64,000 nt of DNA from the NCBI RefSeq assembly GCF_040717455.1, contig NZ_JBFEFH010000018.1, positions 62,001 to 126,000 of the forward strand. The letters run 5' to 3'. Under the pieces are notes generated by a model. The model searched no databases. It saw only the letters and a list, made by a program, of their open reading frames with translations, and had not been told where the DNA came from. This stretch comes from Tautonia sp040717455. GTDB lineage: Bacteria; Planctomycetota; Planctomycetia; Isosphaerales; Isosphaeraceae. Positions 18,701 to 26,509 of this stretch are shown here, piece by piece. How positions within the stretch are numbered: the stretch's first letter is position 1; each line of letters opens with the position of its first letter. The position numbers and the translations under genes were made by a program.

Positions 18701-19022
18701 ACGACTCGCAGAGCCAGATGATGATCAGGCTGGTCATCAGGAAGGCGACGATCGCCGAGACGTCGGCCGCCCCCGGGACCATCGGGTTCAGCTCGGGCAG
18801 GACGAAGAGGAAGGCGCCGATCATCAGGGAGACGGCGACGGCCAGGATGGCGGGCAGCGGGCCGAGGAAGAGGGCCGAGAAGAGGATGGCGGGGTAGAAC
18901 GTCACGTACGGCTGCCGCGGCCCGAGCGCCGGGTCGAGCAGGAATCGGACGCCGGCGGAGAGGCCGATCGCGGCCATGGCGACCAGGTAATCGAGGATGC
19001 GGGGCCGGGGTTGTCGAAACAT
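15789..19022 (-). CDS. Hybrid sensor histidine kinase (DUF4118-PAS3-GAF-HisKA-HATPase-REC)
   Basis: This 1077-aa membrane kinase begins MFRQPRPRILDYL at 19022. The N-terminal 120 residues are a DUF4118-like region with four membrane helices. Three PAS domains follow (about 140-260, 275-400 and 405-525, ending in DVSERLR, DITDRKR and DIDDRKR). A GAF domain spans about 535-680. HisKA carries the phospho-acceptor in AHELRNPLAPIR near 708, and HATPase_c has NILTNASKYS, DTGIGI and GGLGIGLSLV. The C-terminal receiver has VDDNRDAA, the phospho-aspartate in LLDIGLPGMDG and KPVDSD. There is no DNA-binding output. It overlaps no neighbour and stands divergent from the yjbQ gene; its cognate regulator is not adjacent. 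Confidence 0.94.
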   Translation of the reverse strand: MFRQPRPRILDYLVAMAAIGLSAGVRFLLDPALGPRQPYVTFYPAILFSALFLGPLPAILAVAVSLMIGAFLFVLPELNPMVPGAADVSAIVAFLMTSLIIIWLCESYRRAQRLNELEARDRLKAEAAERRQRERLEAILASLGEGVIVAGEDGLVIKLNPIAEQLTGWPADEAVGRPLDTVFHTRDPMTTKTAELPVAEILRGGIVHRTGAPALLRRRDGSELPIESSSAAIQHDGQGGLVVVLRDVSERLRIEQAERADRERLRLAMEAGRLGTWDWDVRSGRVNWAENHLVSYGIPAGHFQGTFDSFRSLVHPDDLPRLDRRLREALDHGDSYEAEFRLQNPNGSLIWISDRGVVIRDDDNAPTRVIGVSADITDRKRDEDALRASERHFRLLADAVPQIVWTSAPDGNLLSLNRRWHDYVGIAPDDPDVLRRWRESIHPDDLPDIFRRWQHSYQTGDVFEGEYRIRDRHGNYRWHLGRCVPVRDADGEIERWIGSGTDIDDRKRAERTLHLLADAGILLANPTDPEEILEQFPRLVIPGLADACVVYLIEPDGSIRRATIAHRDPAVRRRMAEILSASPIDPDGSSPIAEVLRTGRPDLRAEIDAETLATLIPDPDRRARFQPAWPTSHMIVPLKVAGKTIGAFGLSITTPDRRFSTDDLPVVEDLARRAAIALENARLYLELRETDRRKTEFLAVLAHELRNPLAPIRTALELLRQPEADRRIDPEAAERETVRAMAGNQVAHMARLIEDLMDVTRISRGTIELRREAIDLVPIARRVVSAVGTQVAEIGQALSVDLPTEPVWIRADPARIEQILWNILTNASKYSDSGGRIALTIAPRDDQAVIRVRDTGIGIDPEALARIFELFVQAEQGPGRRRGGLGIGLSLVRMLVELHGGSITAQSRGLGQGSEFEIRLPTIPPPEAPVPSPASRSRGANHQQARPTPLRLLIVDDNRDAAVTLGTLLGKIAGHDVRLAHDGPEALRVAARFEPEVVLLDIGLPGMDGYEVARRLRDTPAGSLALLIALTGWGQQEDHRRSQEAGFDHHLVKPVDSDVIEGLIASSRPATRPGPNP

Positions 19023-19267
19023 GGTCGGGAGACTCGGCGAGAGAGATGGAGGCGTCTCCACGCGGACCTTCGAATCGGCGATACCGGGGCGGATTGCTCG
19101 GGGTCGGGCTGCTATCTTACTCAATGTCGATGGTCGAATCTCCCCCTCGACATGCGTTCGCCGAGGGGGGGGGATACGAGACCGGGGGGGCGAACCGGCC
19201 CGCGACCGGCCCGGATCCCCTCTCGGGCGTTCCGCGACCGATTGTAGGCATTCGGGGACCCTGACTC

Positions 19268-19690
19268 ATGAAGGCTCACACGGAATACCTGACGTTCACC
19301 ATCCCGGCCCGGATGGATTTCCTCAACATCACCGGGCGGGTGGAGGAGGCGGTGCGGTCGAGCGGGGTGTCGGAGGGGCTGGTGCTGGTCAATGCGATGC
19401 ACATCACGGCATCGGTCTTCATCAACGACGACGAGTCGGGGCTGCATGCCGATTACAAGCGGTGGCTCGAAGGGCTCGCGCCGTTCGACGCCTCGCCGCA
19501 GCGGTACCGGCACAATCGGACGGGGGAGGACAACGCCGACGCCCACCTGAAGCGTCAGGTGATGGGCCGCGAGGTGGTGGTGGCGATCACGGAGGGGAGG
19601 CTGGACCTCGGCCCCTGGGAGCAGATCTTCTACGGCGAGTTCGACGGCAACCGCCCCAAGCGGGTCCTGATCAAGGTGATCGGCGAATGA
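19268..19690 (+). CDS. yjbQ: YjbQ/UPF0047 family protein
   Basis: The 140-aa protein has full family length. The signature segments are TITGRVEEAVRSSG-like near residue 20, ITASVFINDDESGL near 46, and HLKRQVMGREVVVAITEGRLDLGPWEQIFYGEFDG in the C-terminal half. YjbQ proteins are trimeric and several show weak secondary thiamine-phosphate synthase activity in complementation tests; the physiological role is unclear. The stop codon overlaps the ATG of the following release-factor-like gene (ATGA), so the two are translationally coupled. Confidence 0.92.
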   Translation: MKAHTEYLTFTIPARMDFLNITGRVEEAVRSSGVSEGLVLVNAMHITASVFINDDESGLHADYKRWLEGLAPFDASPQRYRHNRTGEDNADAHLKRQVMGREVVVAITEGRLDLGPWEQIFYGEFDGNRPKRVLIKVIGE

Positions 19691-20211
19691 ACACGGGATC
19701 GCACGACGGGCCTCATCCCTCGGCCGAGCCGCCGGATCGGCTCCTGGCCGATTGCGACGTGAGGTTCGCGAGGCGGTCGGGCCCGGGGGGGCAGAACCGC
19801 AACAAGGTGGAGACGGCGGCCATCCTGACCCACCGGCCGACGGGCCTGTCGGCCGAGGCGAACGAGCGGCGGTCGCAGGGGGAGAACCGCGCGGTGGCCC
19901 TGATGAGGCTCCGGGTGGTGCTCGCCCTGGAGATCCGTCGGCCGACCGACCCGGGGGCGGGCCCGAGCCCCCTGTGGCGGTCTCGCCTGAAGGGGGGCCG
20001 GATCGTGGTCAGCCCGTCGCACGACGACTTCCCCGCGCTGCTGGCCGAGGCGCTCGACGCCGTCGCCGCCCGAGGCGCCGACGTGAAGGCCGCGGCCGAG
20101 GCGCTCGGCTGCTCGGGCTCGCAGCTCGTCAGGTTCCTGAAGCTGGAGCCGAGGGCCTTGCAGCAGGTGAACGGCCGTCGCGCCGAGGCGGGGCTCAGGC
20201 CGCTCAAGTGA
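19687..20211 (+). CDS. Short GGQ-domain peptide chain release factor-like protein
   Basis: The 174-aa protein contains the RF-1 catalytic domain alone. FARRSGPGGQNRNKVETA, near residues 27-44, holds the GGQ peptidyl-tRNA hydrolysis motif, and RSQGENRAVALMRL follows. The stop-codon-recognition domains of RF1/RF2 are missing. Such proteins include the ArfB/YaeJ and mtRF-R types, which release stalled ribosomes; this group is not ArfB itself, as it lacks a typical short basic C-terminal tail. The C-terminal half (KAAAEALGCSGSQLVRFL) looks helical and may bind RNA. The ATG overlaps the yjbQ stop. Confidence 0.85.
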   Translation: MNTGSHDGPHPSAEPPDRLLADCDVRFARRSGPGGQNRNKVETAAILTHRPTGLSAEANERRSQGENRAVALMRLRVVLALEIRRPTDPGAGPSPLWRSRLKGGRIVVSPSHDDFPALLAEALDAVAARGADVKAAAEALGCSGSQLVRFLKLEPRALQQVNGRRAEAGLRPLK

Positions 20212-20222
20212 GCGCGGGGGCG

Positions 20223-22055
20223 CTAGAAGACCAGGACGACGAGGGTCGAGAGCAAGGCGCCGATGCCGGCGACGGCCAGGGAGAGCGGGCACTGGGTGGT
20301 GACGTGGTCCATCACGTCGCAGCCGGTGAACATGCTGGAGAGGACCGTGGTGTCGGAGATCGGCGAGCATTGGTCGCCGAAGACGGCCCCGCCGATGACC
20401 GCGCCGAAGCAGACCTGCACGAAGAACTGGATGGAGGCCCAGTCGGCCCCCCCGGCGGCGGCCACCCGGCCGAGGGTCATCGGGTCGATCCCCAGGCGGG
20501 TCGCGGCCAGGGACAGGGCCAGGGGGACGGCGATGGGGAAGATGACCGCGTAGGTCCCCCACGAGGAACCGATCGAGAAGGCGATGATCATGCAACTGAG
20601 CATCAACATCGCCGGCAGGAGGGCCGCCGGCAGCCAGCTGCCGAAGATCGAGATGACGAAGCCGGCCGTGTCCAGGTCCTTCGACACCTGGCCGAGCGTG
20701 ACCGCGAGGCCGAGGATGATGGCCCCGACGGTCATGTTCCGGCAGCCGTCGAGGAAGCCGTTCATGGCCGTCTTCAGGGGCATCCCCTTGAGCACGGCGA
20801 TCAGGATGGCCGACGCCGTGCTGAAGAAGAACGCGTGATTGATCATGTTCGTCTTCAGCACCGCGAGGGGCACGATGGCGAGGAACAGGAGGATGCCGAG
20901 CGGGACGAGGAAGTCGACGAGGCTGACCGGATAGCCCTCCTCCGGGCTGCCTTCCATCGCGTCGAGGTCGACCAGGGGTTGCGCGCCGGGGGCGTCGAGC
21001 TGGCCGGTGCTCCGCGACCGTTCGACGGCCCGGCGCATCTTCGATCCGTACCAGGGCAGGAGGCCGAAGCTGAACAGGAGGGTCGAGGTCACGGCGAGGA
21101 TGCCGTAGAAGTTGAACGGGACCGCCCAGAAGAACCAGTCGCTGCCGACCCTCGAATTGGGGATCAGCACGAAGTTGCCGATCGCCGCCGTGGTGGCGCC
21201 GGCGACCAGGCCGCCGACGTAGAGCGGCCAGGCGTTGAACGGCAGGACCGTCGCCGCGGGCGAGGCGGTCGAGTCGACCAGGTACGACAGTTCTTCATGA
21301 CTGACCTTGTTGCGGTCGCTCACCGGCCGGATGGTCGAGCCGGCGAGCACGGTGCTGACGGTCCCCCCCTGGTGGAAGACCATGCCGACGATCCAGGCGA
21401 AGAACCGCGCCGTGTTCGGGCCGCGGACGACCTTCGACCCCACGACCTCGGCGAAGTGCTTCGCGGCCCCGGTCCGGCCCCAGACGCCGAGGATGCCGCC
21501 CAGGAACCAGAGGTAGACGAGCAGGATCGTGGCGTAGGATTCCGTGCCGAGGGCCTTGAGGAAGAAGTCGCTGATGAAGTCCAGCTCCTTCGGGACCCAG
21601 AGGCCGACGGCGACCCTCGCCTGGAAGAACTTGACGATCGACCCGCTGACGATCCCGGCGAAGAGCGAGAGCAGGACGTCTCGCGTCCAGAAGGCCAGGC
21701 CGAGGGCGACGAACGCCGGCACGAGCGAGGCGACCCCGAACCATCGGACGCGATCGACCAGCGCCGCGCCGAACCCGGGGCGATCGACCGAGCCGTCGCC
21801 GACGTCGACCCCGCTGTCTTCGATCCGATCCCAGACCCGGTCGGGGACCTCGTCGGCCCGGCGATCGAGCAGGCCGTCGGCATTCTCGTCGAGGCGGCCG
21901 TAGAAGCGATCGAGCCGGAGCTCGAGGGCGTCTCCGGCTTGCCTCGCGTGAGCCCGCTCAGCCGGGGCCAAACCCAGGAGGGCGATGAGGCTCAGGATCA
22001 GAACGGCGCATCCTGGCAATCGTCGCGGTGCGGCAAGATCGGTCGCGGTAGGCAT
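20223..22055 (-). CDS. nhaC: NhaC-family Na+/H+ antiporter
   Basis: The 610-aa membrane protein starts at the ATG at 22055. It has a signal-like first hydrophobic segment and then an unusual acidic extramembrane part (DENADGLLDRRADEVPD, an EF-hand-like Asp pattern) before the transporter begins near residue 105. The NhaC signatures are FHQGGTVSTVLAGST, VDSTASPAATVLPFNAWP, SIGSSWGTYAVIFPIA and GDQCSPISDTTVLSS. About 12 membrane helices are evident. It exchanges cytoplasmic Na+ for H+. It lies 69 bp downstream of an MscS channel gene on the same strand, so the pair may respond together to osmotic or ionic stress. The substrate could also be an organic anion or amino acid, as in some NhaC relatives. 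Confidence 0.88.
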   Translation of the reverse strand: MPTATDLAAPRRLPGCAVLILSLIALLGLAPAERAHARQAGDALELRLDRFYGRLDENADGLLDRRADEVPDRVWDRIEDSGVDVGDGSVDRPGFGAALVDRVRWFGVASLVPAFVALGLAFWTRDVLLSLFAGIVSGSIVKFFQARVAVGLWVPKELDFISDFFLKALGTESYATILLVYLWFLGGILGVWGRTGAAKHFAEVVGSKVVRGPNTARFFAWIVGMVFHQGGTVSTVLAGSTIRPVSDRNKVSHEELSYLVDSTASPAATVLPFNAWPLYVGGLVAGATTAAIGNFVLIPNSRVGSDWFFWAVPFNFYGILAVTSTLLFSFGLLPWYGSKMRRAVERSRSTGQLDAPGAQPLVDLDAMEGSPEEGYPVSLVDFLVPLGILLFLAIVPLAVLKTNMINHAFFFSTASAILIAVLKGMPLKTAMNGFLDGCRNMTVGAIILGLAVTLGQVSKDLDTAGFVISIFGSWLPAALLPAMLMLSCMIIAFSIGSSWGTYAVIFPIAVPLALSLAATRLGIDPMTLGRVAAAGGADWASIQFFVQVCFGAVIGGAVFGDQCSPISDTTVLSSMFTGCDVMDHVTTQCPLSLAVAGIGALLSTLVVLVF

Positions 22056-22124
22056 GGGTATCGAGGGTCCCGGGAAGCAGGGTCGGGGGGGCGATCGTGA
22101 ATGCAATCGAGGGGCGAGGACCGA

Positions 22125-23267
22125 TCAGGACGGCGGGCCGGTGCCGATCCCCCGGGCCGCCGCCAGGGCGTCGCTCTGCTCGAGGTAGAGCGACCGGGAC
22201 GGGAAGGCGAACTCGACGTCGAGCGCCTCCATGCGGCGCATGAGGGTCAGGTTGATCGATTGCTGCAGATCCATGTACTGATTGTAATCGGGGCTGAGGA
22301 CGTAGTAGACGACCTCGAAGTCGAGCGAGCTGTCGCCGAATTTGGCGAAATGGGCGCGGTCGAACCGGACCTGGTCGAGGCCCTCGATCGTCTCGCGGAC
22401 CTCCTCGGGGATGCGTCGCAACGTGTCGGCCGGGGTGTCGTAGCGGACGCCGAAGGTGAAGGTCACCCGGCGTTCGGCCATGCGTTTGTAGTTGCGGACG
22501 CGGCTGCCGATCAGGTCGGAATTGGGGAAGACGATCTGCTCGCCGCCGAGGCTCCGGACGCGGGTCGTCTTGACGCCGATGAATTCGACGACGCCCATGT
22601 GGTCGCCCGTGATGATGAAGTCGCCGACCTCGAACGGCTTGTCGAGCACGATGGCGACCGAGCAGAAGATGTCGCCGAGGATCTGCTGCAGGGCGAAGGC
22701 GACCGCGATGCCGCCCACCCCCAGGCCGGCCAGCAGGGGGGTGATCTCGATCCCGAAGCTGCCGAGGATCAGGATGAGGATGATCCCCCACAATCCGGCC
22801 AGGGCGAAGAAGCGGACGACGCCGTGCGCGGTCCTCGCCGCCGACTCGCTGAAGTTGGCGAAGCGGAAGCCCTGCGTCAGCCCCTCGTCGATCAGCCCCA
22901 TCCCCCAGCGCCCGGCCTGGAGGAACAGGACGATCAGGGAGACGGCCCGGATCGTGTCCCCCACGGCGACCGCGGTGGCGTCGGCCGACCCTCGGAAATC
23001 GACGAGTGTTTGCGCGAGGTAGGCTGCCAGGGCCACGATGCTGAGGGGCCAGGTGTGGTCGAGGATCTGGCAGAGGTAGTCGTGCAGGGGGAGTTCGGAG
23101 CGATCGGCCAGGCGGCGCGCCCGGGCCTTCACCACGGCCAGGACGATCCGGAAGGCGAGCGCCAGCCCGACGAGCAAGCCCAGGAACACCGCCCACGACC
23201 CCAACGAGATGCCGAGAAGGGTCCGCCCGTCCAGGATGAGTTGCACTTGCTCCCAGGTTCGTGCCAC
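22125..23267 (-). CDS. MscS-family small-conductance mechanosensitive channel
   Basis: The 380-aa channel opens on membrane tension to release solutes. A GTG start at 23267 is preferred because AGAGGAG lies six bases upstream; the frame is open further 5' but without a signal. Four or five membrane helices lead to the pore helix GVGGIAVAFALQQILGDIF near residue 200. This is followed by the beta-domain (DKPFEVGDFIITGDHMGVVEFIGVKTTRVRSL and PNSDLIGSRVRNY) and the C-terminal alpha/beta domain. The gene precedes nhaC on the same strand with a 69-bp gap. A second, structurally different MscS homologue is encoded at 26.5 kb. Confidence 0.93.
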   Translation of the reverse strand: MARTWEQVQLILDGRTLLGISLGSWAVFLGLLVGLALAFRIVLAVVKARARRLADRSELPLHDYLCQILDHTWPLSIVALAAYLAQTLVDFRGSADATAVAVGDTIRAVSLIVLFLQAGRWGMGLIDEGLTQGFRFANFSESAARTAHGVVRFFALAGLWGIILILILGSFGIEITPLLAGLGVGGIAVAFALQQILGDIFCSVAIVLDKPFEVGDFIITGDHMGVVEFIGVKTTRVRSLGGEQIVFPNSDLIGSRVRNYKRMAERRVTFTFGVRYDTPADTLRRIPEEVRETIEGLDQVRFDRAHFAKFGDSSLDFEVVYYVLSPDYNQYMDLQQSINLTLMRRMEALDVEFAFPSRSLYLEQSDALAAARGIGTGPPS

Positions 23268-23382
23268 GATCGACTCCTCTGCGTTTTTCGACGTTCCTGG
23301 CCTGTCCTCGGGTCGGTCCGGAGCGAAGTTAGCACGATCGCCGACCCCTCGCAACGACACGGTGCATCGTTCCTTGAAACGA

Positions 23383-24582
23383 TCAACATGACACCGCGTC
23401 CGGCTCCGAGGCCCTCGCCGCCAGGCCGAGGACGGCCGCCCAGAGGTCGCCGTAGGCTTCGACGACCCGGTCGATCGTGAAGTGGCGCTCGACCCGATCG
23501 CGTCCCGCCCGGCCGAACCGCTGCAGGCGCCGGCGATCGGCGGCGGCCTCGATGAGCGCCGAGGCGAGGGCCTCCGCGTCTCCCGGGGGGACGAGCCAGC
23601 CGGTCTCCCCCGCGACGACCAGGTCTTCGGTCCCCTCGACCGCCGAGGCGACGACGGCCCTCCGGGCGGCCATGGCCTCGAGGACGACGTTCGGCATCCC
23701 CTCCCAGCGCGAGGGCAAGACGAGCAGGTCGGCCGCCTTGAGCAGGCCCGGCACGTCGGGCCGGCGGCCGAGCCAGCGGAGGCGATCGCCGGGGATCCGC
23801 GCGGCCGCGTCCGACCGCATCAAGGGGGGGCGGTCGGGGCCGTCGCCGGCGATCGCCAGGTGCCAGTCGGGGCACCGGCGGGCGACCCGGTCGGCGGCAT
23901 CGAGCAGCGTCGGCACGTCTTTTTGCGCGTCGAGGCGGCCGGCGAAGAGGGCGAGCAGGGCGTCGGGGGGCACGCCGAGGGTCGAGCGATCCACCGCGAC
24001 CGCCGCGTCGATCGGCCCGGGGTCGATCCCGTTCGGGATCACGACCAGGCGGTCGGGGTCGAGGCGGCCGTCGCGGAGGCTGAAGCGGCGCACCCCTTCC
24101 GAGACGCAGACCGACCCGGTGCCGAGCGGCGCGGTGAGCCGATCGAGCGTCAGGTGCCACGCCTGCCGGCGCTCGGCCACCCGGAGGCCGCCGATCACCC
24201 AGGGCGACCCGGCCATCGGGGCCGCCAGCCGGCTGGCGACGTTGGCGTGGAAGAGGAAGCTCTGGATCAGCCGGGGCCGAGCGGCCCGCAACGCCCGGCC
24301 CAGCCGGGCGACCGCGAGGGGAGGGGCCTTCGGATTCACGTCGAGGCAGGTGGCCGGGATCCCGGCCGACCGGAGCGCCGGGGCGAGCGGGCCTTCCGGC
24401 CCGAGGGCGAAGACCGAGGGGGCCCATCGCCGGCGGTCGAGGCCCGTCGCCAACGCCACCAACGCCCGTTCCGCCCCGCCGACGTCCAGCTCGGTGATGA
24501 CCAGGGCCACCGGGACCGGCCGATCGGGCCAGGGGAGCCTCGGCGCCTCGGCGATGCGGCGGAGGAGGGGCGGCTGCAGCAC
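23383..24582 (-). CDS. GT4-type glycosyltransferase
   Basis: The 399-aa GT-B fold enzyme transfers a sugar from an activated donor to an unidentified acceptor. VITELDVGGAERALVALA near residue 28 is the classic N-terminal glycine loop of family 4. VVIPNGIDPGPID and LFAGRLDAQKDVPTLLDAA mark the domain linker and the donor-binding domain. LLVLPSRWEGMPNVVLEAMA near 290 carries the conserved EGxxNxxLEA element, and VEGTEDLVVAGETGWLVPPGD is the nucleotide-sugar pocket. No membrane helix is present. There are no other polysaccharide genes next to it, so the pathway is unknown. Confidence 0.92.
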   Translation of the reverse strand: MLQPPLLRRIAEAPRLPWPDRPVPVALVITELDVGGAERALVALATGLDRRRWAPSVFALGPEGPLAPALRSAGIPATCLDVNPKAPPLAVARLGRALRAARPRLIQSFLFHANVASRLAAPMAGSPWVIGGLRVAERRQAWHLTLDRLTAPLGTGSVCVSEGVRRFSLRDGRLDPDRLVVIPNGIDPGPIDAAVAVDRSTLGVPPDALLALFAGRLDAQKDVPTLLDAADRVARRCPDWHLAIAGDGPDRPPLMRSDAAARIPGDRLRWLGRRPDVPGLLKAADLLVLPSRWEGMPNVVLEAMAARRAVVASAVEGTEDLVVAGETGWLVPPGDAEALASALIEAAADRRRLQRFGRAGRDRVERHFTIDRVVEAYGDLWAAVLGLAARASEPDAVSC

Positions 24583-24983
24583 GATGACGGCTCGACGCGA
24601 GGGGGTGGGCTTCTCGGACCAGGTCGCCCCGGGTCGGGTCCTTCAAGGGCGGACCCGCGGCACCCGACGACGGGCTCCGAGGACGGTGTCATCCGGGCGA
24701 TTCGGTCGCAGTCTTGCGAACGCAATCCCAAGTGTACTCGACGCGACGCCGGGCCGCCTCGAGCCCGAAGCGTCTCGCGGGCGTGCCCGGTTGGCCGCGA
24801 CGGGAGGGGGGCATCGGGCGTCCTTGTCTGTTACAACGATCAGTCCCGGACCGCCGATCGAGGCTCGCACGGGTGCACGCCGGGAATCCGACGAGATCGG
24901 GCCGGGCCAAGGGGGCCCCCCTTGGCCGACGGGCCCGAGGCGGGCCGGTTGTTCAGAAATCACGAACGCAGGGAAACCTCCTC
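24583..24983. other. Divergent intergenic region
   Basis: About 400 bp lies between the minus-strand glycosyltransferase and the plus-strand sialidase-like gene. It should contain both promoters. No coding sequence or RNA element is recognised and no confident -35/-10 pair is seen. Confidence 0.5.
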
Positions 24984-25976
24984 ATGACATTGCTCCTCAC
25001 CCTCTCGATCGCGATCACGCTCGCCTCGCCGGCCGATCAGGCCGAACTGGTCGAGGTCCGCCGGATCTGGGACGAAGGGGAACACAACGCCTTCACCGAC
25101 CTGATCCGCTTCGACGGCCGATGGCTCTGCACCTTCCGGGAAGGGAAGGGGCACGTCTCTCCCGATGGGGCCCTGCGGGTGATCGCCTCCGAGGACGGCG
25201 AGCGGTGGGAGTCGATCGCCCTGATCACCTCCGAGACGGCCGACCTGCGCGACCCGAAGATCTGCCTGACGCCCGACGGCCGCCTGATGCTCACCGGGGC
25301 CGCGGCGCACAACGACCCGGGGGACATGCCGCGCCACCAGACGATGGCCTGGTTCTCCGACGACGGCGAGACCTGGGACGGCCCGCACCCGATCGGCGAT
25401 CGCGGCTTCTGGCTCTGGCGGGTGACCTGGCACGACGGCGTGCCGTACGGGGTCGGCTACTCGACCGGGGGCGAGCGGACCTCGCGGGTCGCCCGGCTCT
25501 ACCGGGGGGTCGACGGGGCGGCCGACCGGTTCGAGCCGCTCGTCGAGACCCTGTTCGAGGGCGGGGAGCCGAGCGAGGCCACCCTGCGGTTCCTGCCCGA
25601 CGGCGAGGCCCTCTGCCTGCTCCGCCGGGACGGGGCCGAGCCGTCGGCGAAGCTGGGCCGATCGACCGCCCCGTTCACCGACTGGGACTGGACCGACCTG
25701 GGGGTCCGCGTCGGCGGGCCGGACTTCATCCGCCTGCCCGACGGCCGCCTGATTGCCGTCGTCCGGCTGTACGACGGCGGCGCCCGGACCTCGGTCTGCC
25801 GGCTCGACCCGGACTCGGGCACGCTGGCCGAGCTGCTCGCCCTGCCCTCGGGGGGCGACACGAGCTACGCCGGCCTGGCCTGGCACGAGGGGCAGCTCTG
25901 GATCAGCTACTACGCGTCCCACGAGGGCCGGACCTCGATCTATCTGGCGCGGGTGGACCTCGCTGAGCCATCCTGA
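24984..25976 (+). CDS. Exported sialidase/BNR-like beta-propeller protein
   Basis: The 330-aa protein starts at the ATG at 24984 with a short signal-like segment (MTLLLTLSIAITLASPA). The mature protein shows propeller repeats of the sialidase superfamily, including Asp-box-like turns SEDGERWES near residue 70 and SDDGETWDG near 130, and the arginine-rich stretch RFDGRWLCTFREG. DPKICLTPDGRLML and GGPDFIRLPDGRLIAVVR are further blades. It may be a glycosidase or only a carbohydrate-binding propeller; the full catalytic Arg triad, Tyr and Glu were not verified. Confidence 0.78.
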   Translation: MTLLLTLSIAITLASPADQAELVEVRRIWDEGEHNAFTDLIRFDGRWLCTFREGKGHVSPDGALRVIASEDGERWESIALITSETADLRDPKICLTPDGRLMLTGAAAHNDPGDMPRHQTMAWFSDDGETWDGPHPIGDRGFWLWRVTWHDGVPYGVGYSTGGERTSRVARLYRGVDGAADRFEPLVETLFEGGEPSEATLRFLPDGEALCLLRRDGAEPSAKLGRSTAPFTDWDWTDLGVRVGGPDFIRLPDGRLIAVVRLYDGGARTSVCRLDPDSGTLAELLALPSGGDTSYAGLAWHEGQLWISYYASHEGRTSIYLARVDLAEPS

Positions 25977-26193
25977 TCGCCCGGTCGGAAGGCGTTCGCT
26001 CCGGGAGGCGATCGCGGAACCTTCTGTCCCGCAAGGGATTGGGAAAGGATTCGGGCCGGGGCGGGGGGTGTCGTCCGGGAGATTCGATGGCCATGGCACG
26101 CGATCTGCGACTCGTGATGAGGCAATGTTGCCGCACCGACCGAGTCGGCGGCCGTCATCATCGAAACAGGACGCGGGACTGAGGGAGTGTGTC

Positions 26194-26421
26194 ATGGTCA
26201 TTCGCATCTTCGATCGGGGGGCCGCGACGGTCATCGAGACCCCGGATGACGTGGTGGTGCATCGCGGCCGGGTGATCGGGCTGCCCGACATGCTGGAGGT
26301 GCGCGGGGCGGCCGGCCAGGAGGCGGTCTTGCTGACCGAGTCGGTGGCGATCTCGGCGGCCCGCCTCGGCCTGTACGGCCTGAAGGTGGTCGAGCACCTG
26401 CCGACGAAGGTCCGGACCTGA
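26194..26421 (+). CDS. 75-aa hypothetical protein
   Basis: The small protein begins MVIRIFDRGAATVIETP and has a GAGGGAG ribosome binding site at 26181-26187, seven bases before the ATG. It alternates short beta-like stretches (VVVHRGRVIGLPDMLEV) with a helix (AISAARLGLYGLKVVEHL). There are no cysteines, membrane segments or known motifs. It stands alone between the sialidase-like gene and an MscS gene. Codon use matches that of the neighbours, which favours a real gene. Confidence 0.55.
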   Translation: MVIRIFDRGAATVIETPDDVVVHRGRVIGLPDMLEVRGAAGQEAVLLTESVAISAARLGLYGLKVVEHLPTKVRT

Positions 26422-26509
26422 TCCGGGTCGCCGGGGCTCTTGAAAACGAGACAGCCGAAGCGGGCCAGGAAACGTACACCGAAACCAGGAACAGGAGGTC
26501 GGCGGCGGT

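Noticed and set aside
15735..19247. 1170-codon plus-strand open frame
   Set aside because: It is antisense to the hybrid histidine kinase and has no recognisable domain.
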